Origin: Flavobacterium psychrophilum
Lineage (GTDB): Bacteria > Bacteroidota > Bacteroidia > Flavobacteriales > Flavobacteriaceae
DNA: 58,037 nucleotides
Direction of reading: 5' to 3'
Assembly: GCA_945866505.1 (NCBI GenBank)
Contig: CAMBHH010000001.1
Location: 1 to 58,037 of the forward strand
A program made the position numbers and the translations under genes. This document shows positions 54,401 to 58,037 of the stretch, piece by piece (positions within the stretch are counted from its first letter, which is position 1; each line of letters opens with the position of its first letter). The notes under the pieces were generated by a model. It ran no database searches and was not told the origin of the DNA. It was given only the letters and a program-made list of their open reading frames with translations.

Positions 54401-54590
54401 GCCCAAATGAGCCTATATTTGTAGCATCAAGATTTAACGCTGCAGGGTCAGGATTTATTTTATTGGGAGTTACACCCGTAATATTGTATATAGTAGTATT
54501 AATTTTAATTCCCGAAGCAAACTCTACAAATTCTTGACCATATGAGAATAAACTTAAAAATACGAAACTAAAAAGATAGAATTTTTTCAT
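51456..54590 (-). CDS. Large surface adhesin-like protein with nine tandem repeats and gliding-associated (T9SS type B) tail
   Basis: 1044 residues from the ATG at 54590 with a signal peptide (LFSYGQ). Order: an N-terminal domain of about 190 residues, one Ig/PKD-like domain (CEGDSLTLTANATGG, YTFSWTGPNGY), then nine repeats of about 66 residues. Each repeat has P.F....ICxG...PxLPxTSxNGxxGTW.P, then NT...YTFTPxAGQC. The paired cysteines suggest one disulfide per repeat. Then a SprB-like repeat (TGVTSGVAPFTYSINSSSF) and a type B C-terminal domain (ITPNNDTFND, YNRYGVEV, NQWDGKNRKGEVLADGTYYY). It is probably exported by T9SS and displayed as an adhesin or gliding-related protein. Confidence 0.9.
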   Translation of the reverse strand: MKKFYLFSFVFLSLFSYGQEFVEFASGIKINTTIYNITGVTPNKINPDPAALNLDATNIGSFGQNSSCAKITGAEIKTFKNISSNVCSASLNWRVYLASAAPSGSFNSIPLNTVTDCNTGTNQFNDGFGGCTSGDQKWKDYLLSIDFITGLTPGDYVLEIYYSYTGSNTSTSTCETTKFISNSGSNYKASFKVVNPITSPTVSATSVCEGDSLTLTANATGGIAPYTFSWTGPNGYTSTTENPTINNVTISNSGVYSVIATDACGSSSLIQSTSTVVVNAKIDPVFNATLPAICKGGFAPVLSTTSTNGISGSWNPALVNNTTTTTYVFTPDAGQCANSLTFTIFVLNNVDPKFTLPASICRNSTPPILPTTSNNGIVGSWNPSVINNNSSGSYVFTPSAGQCATVTTINIEVNELVPVFTPDIKTICFGEITSPLPTTSTNGITGTWLPAQNNTATTTYTFTPNVGQCAPTTATTTMTIVVNPIEALFTQVTPICFGQTMAPLPTTSNNGVTGTWSPAINNTATTTYTFTPDAGQCTVNPFIMTIVVNPIVTPTFTSIAPFCSGLESPILPTTSINSVVGTWSPATVSNTASATYTFTPNADQCASTTTLDVTIIPKTIPLFDPIADVCYNSTPPSLPLTSTNGITGTWTPSMVSNAVSAVYTFTPSSGICATTTTLTINVNAIIPVFGVVSSICANATAPLLPSTSTNGIIGTWNPSTVSNTASATYVFTPDAGQCATTTTLNMTVNEIVTPSFTTIAPICSESVPPVLPLTSNNSITGTWNPATISNTLSGTYTFTPTAGQCANSTTLNVEVRPNVTPIFADISPLCSGEVSPVLPLTSSNGVVGTWNPAFVSNTVSGNYIFTPSAGQCGLTASLSVTVYPSPTSIALKTTDVVNERADGIIEITGVTSGVAPFTYSINSSSFTPNTTYSNLSPGDYTITVRDFNGCIFSKKATVNTVCLIPNSITPNNDTFNDTLDLTGCNIAKLRIYNRYGVEVNDFQNYTNQWDGKNRKGEVLADGTYYYVAETKNGTAKSGWIYVTR
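51990..53760 (-). repeat. Nine tandem coding repeats of about 200 bp
   Basis: The DNA for the nine 66-residue repeats is similar enough to give open antiphase frames on the opposite strand at the same place in several repeats. Neighbouring units in the middle are the closest to each other, consistent with expansion by recombination. Confidence 0.8.
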
Positions 54591-54727
54591 TGACAATTAA
54601 TATGTGATGTTAATGTAAATTAGAAATGTAAAGAAATAACTTAAATAGGTATTTTACAATTATTTCATTTAATAATTATTTAGGATATACATAATTTGAA
54701 TCAAAAATACAATTATTTAAATTAAAG

Positions 54728-55936
54728 TTAAAATGAATTAGCTAAAATATATCCACTTGTCCAAGCGTTTTGAAAGTTAAAACCTCCTGTGACCGCATCA
54801 ATATTCAATATTTCTCCGGCAAAATAAAGGTTCTGATGTAATTTGCTTTGCATAGTTTTGAAGTTGATTTCCTTTAAGTCAATACCTCCAGCCGTTACAA
54901 ATTCTTCCTTGAAAGTACTTTTTCCATTGACTTGAAAACTAGAATTCGTCAATTGATTGGCTAAGTTTTGCAGTTGAATTTTAGATAAATCCGCCCATTT
55001 AGTTTCCTCTTGAATATTTGAAGCCAAAACCAAGGTTTCCCAAAGTCTATTCGGGAAGTCGAATGGGGATTTTTTGGAAACTGTTTTTTTGGTGTGTTCT
55101 TGTTTTAAATCTTTGAGGATTTTTTCAGCCTCTTCAACTTCAACGTCATTTAGCCAATTAATCAAAATAGTAAATTGATAATTCTTTTCGGATAATATTC
55201 GAGCGCCCCAAGCTGATAATTTTAAAATCGCTGGACCACTCATTCCCCAATGCGTTATTAACAAAGGGCCAGTTGAAATTAGTTTAGTGTCTTTTACTTT
55301 TACCGAAACGATTGCCGAAACTCCCGGTAAATCCTTTATTCGCGAATCTTTGATGTTGAAAGTAAACAAGGAAGGAACAGGATTCACAATGGCGTGACCA
55401 AAAGTTTGCAGCATTTCCCAGATTTTTGGATTGCTTCCTGTGGCAAGTATTAGTTTTTCTGTAATATAATTGTCGGTTTGGGTTTCAACTTTCCAAAAAT
55501 CATCTTTTTTGAAAATCGATTGGACACTTTGTCCTGTCAAAACCGTAATTCCTAATTTTTGAGTACAGTGGAGAAAACAATCAATTATAGTTTGAGACGA
55601 ATTCGAAACTGGAAACATTCGGCCATCTTCTTCAATTTTGAGTTCCACACCGTGATTGCTGAACCATTCCACAGTGTCGCCAGAGCAAAATTGATGGAAA
55701 GGACCACGCAATTCTTTCTCACCACGTGGATAAAATTTTACCAATTCGTTAGGTTCAAAACAAGCGTGCGTTACATTGCATCTTCCTCCACCAGAAATTC
55801 TAACTTTGTTTAAAACTTCGTTTCCACGTTCGAGAATGGCTACTTTTAGTTTTGGATTTTTCTCCACAATATTAATTGCAGTAAAAAATCCCGCTGCACC
55901 GCCACCTACAATTATAATGTCAAAATTCTGGTTCAT
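54728..55936 (-). CDS. HI0933-family flavoprotein (BaiN-like)
   Basis: 402 residues. FAD-binding motif DIIIVGGGAAGFFTA at the start, the family signature RISGGGRCNVTHA, EEDGRMFPVSNSS, and the C-terminal TAGGIDLKEIN and FAGEILNIDAVTGGFNFQNAW. HI0933-like proteins include the bile-acid-related BaiN; the true substrate in Flavobacteria is not known. The gene starts four bases within the end of the GDPD gene upstream on the same strand, suggesting an operon. Confidence 0.92.
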   Translation of the reverse strand: MNQNFDIIIVGGGAAGFFTAINIVEKNPKLKVAILERGNEVLNKVRISGGGRCNVTHACFEPNELVKFYPRGEKELRGPFHQFCSGDTVEWFSNHGVELKIEEDGRMFPVSNSSQTIIDCFLHCTQKLGITVLTGQSVQSIFKKDDFWKVETQTDNYITEKLILATGSNPKIWEMLQTFGHAIVNPVPSLFTFNIKDSRIKDLPGVSAIVSVKVKDTKLISTGPLLITHWGMSGPAILKLSAWGARILSEKNYQFTILINWLNDVEVEEAEKILKDLKQEHTKKTVSKKSPFDFPNRLWETLVLASNIQEETKWADLSKIQLQNLANQLTNSSFQVNGKSTFKEEFVTAGGIDLKEINFKTMQSKLHQNLYFAGEILNIDAVTGGFNFQNAWTSGYILANSF

Positions 55937-56601
55937 ATTCTATCTGGACAATCGGAAATGATTCCATTTACGTTGAATGATTTTATTTTTTTAATGTCTG
56001 CTGCTGAATTCACCGTCCAAGGATAAACCTCGAAGCCGTTTTTCTGCATCAAAGTTACATTTTCTTCCGTTAGTAATATATAATCGGGATGAATGGAAAA
56101 GGCATTTATACTTTTGGCGAAAGCCAAAGCTTCTTCAACAGATTCTTCTGTTAAAACACCAATTCTGATTTTTGGATTTAACAAATGAACTTCTTCCAAC
56201 ATTTTCCAATCGAAACTTGAAACCAGAAAATCATTGTAATCCCAGTTTTTATCAAAAATGTAATGTAAAATTAAGTCGGCAGTGGGTGACAGGCTGCCAA
56301 TTCCTTTGAGTTCGATATTGATAAAACATTTGCGGTTAACCAAGTCTAAGACCTCGATTAAAGTTGGGATTTCCAATTTTTTTAATTGTAAAGAAGTGAA
56401 ATTTTTGACAAATCCTTTTCCATTCGTAGTTCGGTCAATGGTTTCGTCATGAATTACCATTATTTCCCCATCTGAACTCAAATGCACGTCGAGTTCGATT
56501 CCGTCTACGTTAAGATCAATTGCTTTTTGGAAAGCAATTAGTGTGTTTTCGGGTTTGTAACTTGATACTCCTCGATGAGCTATGGATAGAAATGAATGCA
56601 T
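55933..56601 (-). CDS. Cytoplasmic glycerophosphodiester phosphodiesterase
   Basis: 222 residues without a signal peptide, shorter than the lipoprotein GDPD at 1227-2177. Motifs: AHRGVSSYKPENTLIAF, ELDVHLSSDGEIMVIHDETIDRTTNG, CFINIELKG and GVLTEESV. It should release glycerol-3-phosphate from lipid-derived glycerophosphodiesters in the cytoplasm. It overlaps the flavoprotein gene by four bases. Confidence 0.92.
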   Translation of the reverse strand: MHSFLSIAHRGVSSYKPENTLIAFQKAIDLNVDGIELDVHLSSDGEIMVIHDETIDRTTNGKGFVKNFTSLQLKKLEIPTLIEVLDLVNRKCFINIELKGIGSLSPTADLILHYIFDKNWDYNDFLVSSFDWKMLEEVHLLNPKIRIGVLTEESVEEALAFAKSINAFSIHPDYILLTEENVTLMQKNGFEVYPWTVNSAADIKKIKSFNVNGIISDCPDRI

Positions 56602-56626
56602 TTAGGTTGTACAAGATTATTGAAAG

Positions 56627-57535
56627 CTAAAGTTTTGTCTTGTTTTCTAATGCCACTACTACAGTTGTAGTTTCTTTGTCTACGATTGTAAAATCGATTG
56701 TTGCAGGCTCATAACCGGGATGTGTCACAAGAAGCTTGTATTGTCCGGCTTTAAAATCCATAAAGATATTTCTGCCCTTTTTTCCCGAAAACCGAGAAAT
56801 TTTTGTGTCAATAATTTGGACTTTTGCTTTTTCTATAGCTTCTTGACTAGAGGAGCTAATTGTTTTCACTACTAAATCTAGTGACTTTCTGGGTGTTTTT
56901 CCTATGCGTCTTATTTTAAAATATTCGGTAACGAAGGATGGAAAATCAACTCCTAAAGCACGAATGTTGTAATCTAAGTTGCCTTTAAGCAAATTGGAAA
57001 TTTCGGGAAGCAGTTTTGCAATGGTAGTAGTGGATCTGTGCCTGATTTTAATGCTCTCAATAGGTTTGTTTATTGATTCGGTAAAAATCGCAATAGATTT
57101 CTTAAAATCGTATATCTTCTTCGAATCAACTCCATATGCATGCAAATTCGGCAAATATTGCTCTAAATTAATAATTAAATTAGTAGTAATTTCATCAAGC
57201 TTAGGAGTGCTTACGGTTTTGAGAGTTGTAACTGTGAAGCGACTTTCATTTAGCAATGTAAAATTTCCGTTAATATTCGCATAGGCACAAAGCGCAGCGC
57301 TTAAACCTAGTGTTTTTTCCTCTACTGCCTTTCTTTTTTGTTTTTTATCTATTGCATATCCAGTGTTGTCTTGGTATTGAATGATAAAATGGTCTATTAA
57401 ATCAGCAAACTTCTGGTCGAATAATGCTTTAGTTGTCATTATTGGTACACTTGATTCAATAATATCAATATTTGAATTGAGATATGCACTAATGGCACGT
57501 ATCATTTTGACCGTATTTTTTTGATATCCTTTCAT
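56627..57535 (-). CDS. Protein of unknown function with a C-terminal PEGA-like domain
   Basis: 302 residues from the ATG at 57535 (a TTG one codon earlier is ignored). No signal peptide. About 215 residues are helical with no family I recognise (SAYLNSNIDIIESSVPIM, AAL.AYANINGNFTLLNESRF); the end from about residue 215 looks like a PEGA or carboxypeptidase-regulatory beta-sandwich (FMDFKAGQYKLLVTHPGYEP, then TTTVVVAL). Such a cytoplasmic N-domain with a PEGA-like end is unusual. The basic patch KAKVQIIDTKISRFSGKKG lies between the parts. It is 25 nt upstream of the GDPD gene on the same strand. Confidence 0.6.
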   Translation of the reverse strand: MKGYQKNTVKMIRAISAYLNSNIDIIESSVPIMTTKALFDQKFADLIDHFIIQYQDNTGYAIDKKQKRKAVEEKTLGLSAALCAYANINGNFTLLNESRFTVTTLKTVSTPKLDEITTNLIINLEQYLPNLHAYGVDSKKIYDFKKSIAIFTESINKPIESIKIRHRSTTTIAKLLPEISNLLKGNLDYNIRALGVDFPSFVTEYFKIRRIGKTPRKSLDLVVKTISSSSQEAIEKAKVQIIDTKISRFSGKKGRNIFMDFKAGQYKLLVTHPGYEPATIDFTIVDKETTTVVVALENKTKL

Positions 57536-58037
57536 CAATTATAAAATGGAATAGTTAGTGTTGCGTTTGTTCCGTGATCTAAATAAATTCAAATACTTAA
57601 TTAGATAGCACAACAGCAAATATATGTAATTATTTCATAATCATTATGCCTAGGTTTAATGATTTGAGATCTTGTTAATAATAGTTTATAAAGAACAAAT
57701 ATATAAACAAATTATAAAAGTTAAATTTTGCAGAGTGTATATAAAAATATATATAGTGTTACTAAAATTATTATAGGTTAGTATAATTTTATTGATAGTA
57801 AAGAGATGTTTATAAAAAATATTAATTAAATTATATAAAGTATAGATAATTAAATATAATATGAATAAAGTCTTCTGTGTGCTATTTGGCAATAATAATT
57901 GCCATATTTTGTTCTCTTTAAAGCGTTTTTAAGTGTAAAAAAATATCCTAATGGGTATTAAAGAAAACCCTTTAAGTTATTGATGAAGGAATTTAAAAAA
58001 TAACCTATCATAATTCAAAAGCTTAGTAATTTTTTTC
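57536..58037. other. AT-rich intergenic stretch without a recognisable gene
   Basis: About 500 bp, very rich in A and T. A 68-residue minus-strand frame here is biased to Ile, Leu, Tyr, Asn and Phe as expected by chance in such DNA. A small hairpin TGGCAAT, AATA, ATTGCCA is present at 57887-57904. I see nothing else. Confidence 0.6.

Noticed and set aside
57686..57892. 68-residue minus-strand frame near the window end
   Set aside because: Almost only Ile, Leu, Tyr, Phe, Asn and Thr, as expected from very AT-rich non-coding DNA; no start context.
57887..57904. Hairpin TGGCAAT-AATA-ATTGCCA as a terminator or tRNA-like element
   Set aside because: No gene nearby ends there, no T-run, and too short to say more.
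1..58037. CRISPR arrays, insertion sequences, integrases, rRNA and tRNA genes
   Set aside because: Looked for on both strands; no regular repeat-spacer pattern, transposase motif, or tRNA/rRNA-like sequence was seen.

Overview
This window is AT-rich DNA from a member of the Bacteroidota, most likely Flavobacterium or a close relative in the Flavobacteriaceae. The evidence is: type IX secretion (T9SS) C-terminal sorting domains on four or more proteins and a PorT/SprT-like protein; many SPII lipoproteins; repeated matches to the Bacteroidota sigma factor consensus (TAnnTTTG, with TTTG or TTG about 17-21 nt upstream) in front of genes; weak or absent Shine-Dalgarno sequences; and typical flavobacterial gene blocks (ubiE-porT-trmH-Omp85, mreBCD-mrdA-rodA, nrdB-nrdA). 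I see no rRNA, tRNA, CRISPR array, transposase or intact prophage.

Layout. 0-5.2 kb is a plus-strand carbohydrate/envelope cluster: the 3' part of a GH2 beta-galactosidase, a glycerophosphodiesterase lipoprotein, an SGNH hydrolase lipoprotein, a GH53 endo-galactanase with a T9SS tail, and a polysaccharide deacetylase lipoprotein coupled to it. This fits degradation of beta-galactan (pectic arabinogalactan) side chains. 5.3-7.6 kb holds a LuxE-like protein and two T9SS cargo proteins. 8.0-9.8 kb is a PhoB/PhoR-type two-component pair. 9.8-13.5 kb is polA-pnuC. 13.7-19.1 kb holds a membrane metallophosphoesterase, a cysteine-free thioredoxin-fold protein, a second polysaccharide deacetylase, a small CBM48-like protein, a 2TM protein, folA, ubiE and porT. 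19.1-26.5 kb is trmH, an Omp85-family protein, fbaA, accD, a lipoprotein and a MacB-like permease. 26.6-33.8 kb is purH followed by the elongasome genes mreB, mreC, mreD, mrdA and rodA. 34.1-37.6 kb is a tail-specific protease, surE and a small membrane protein.

37.6-39.0 kb is the one stretch without long reading frames and the most unusual part. It holds a broken gene for a regulator with two tandem helix-turn-helix units, a 56-residue small protein with its own terminator, and a plus-strand promoter-to-terminator unit of about 110 nt with no reading frame, a good candidate for a small RNA. 39.0-42.7 kb is class I ribonucleotide reductase (nrdB, nrdA) separated by a nested palindromic repeat and a 19-bp perfect hairpin. 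42.9-57.5 kb is a mix of conserved flavobacterial genes (DUF3109, MarC, FAD protein, esterase, CtpA protease, dCMP deaminase, HupE-like, TerB-like, HI0933 flavoprotein, second GDPD) and two large repeat-built T9SS surface proteins. The last 500 bp are very AT-rich and show no gene.

Most of the window is conserved housekeeping DNA. I do not see a complete new multi-gene system. The observations most worth following are the small-RNA/small-protein/double-HTH locus at 37.8-38.9 kb, the cysteine-free thioredoxin, AccD without its zinc-ribbon cysteines, and a family of degenerate 7-bp-period intergenic repeats, one copy of which appears to sit in frame inside a deacetylase gene.
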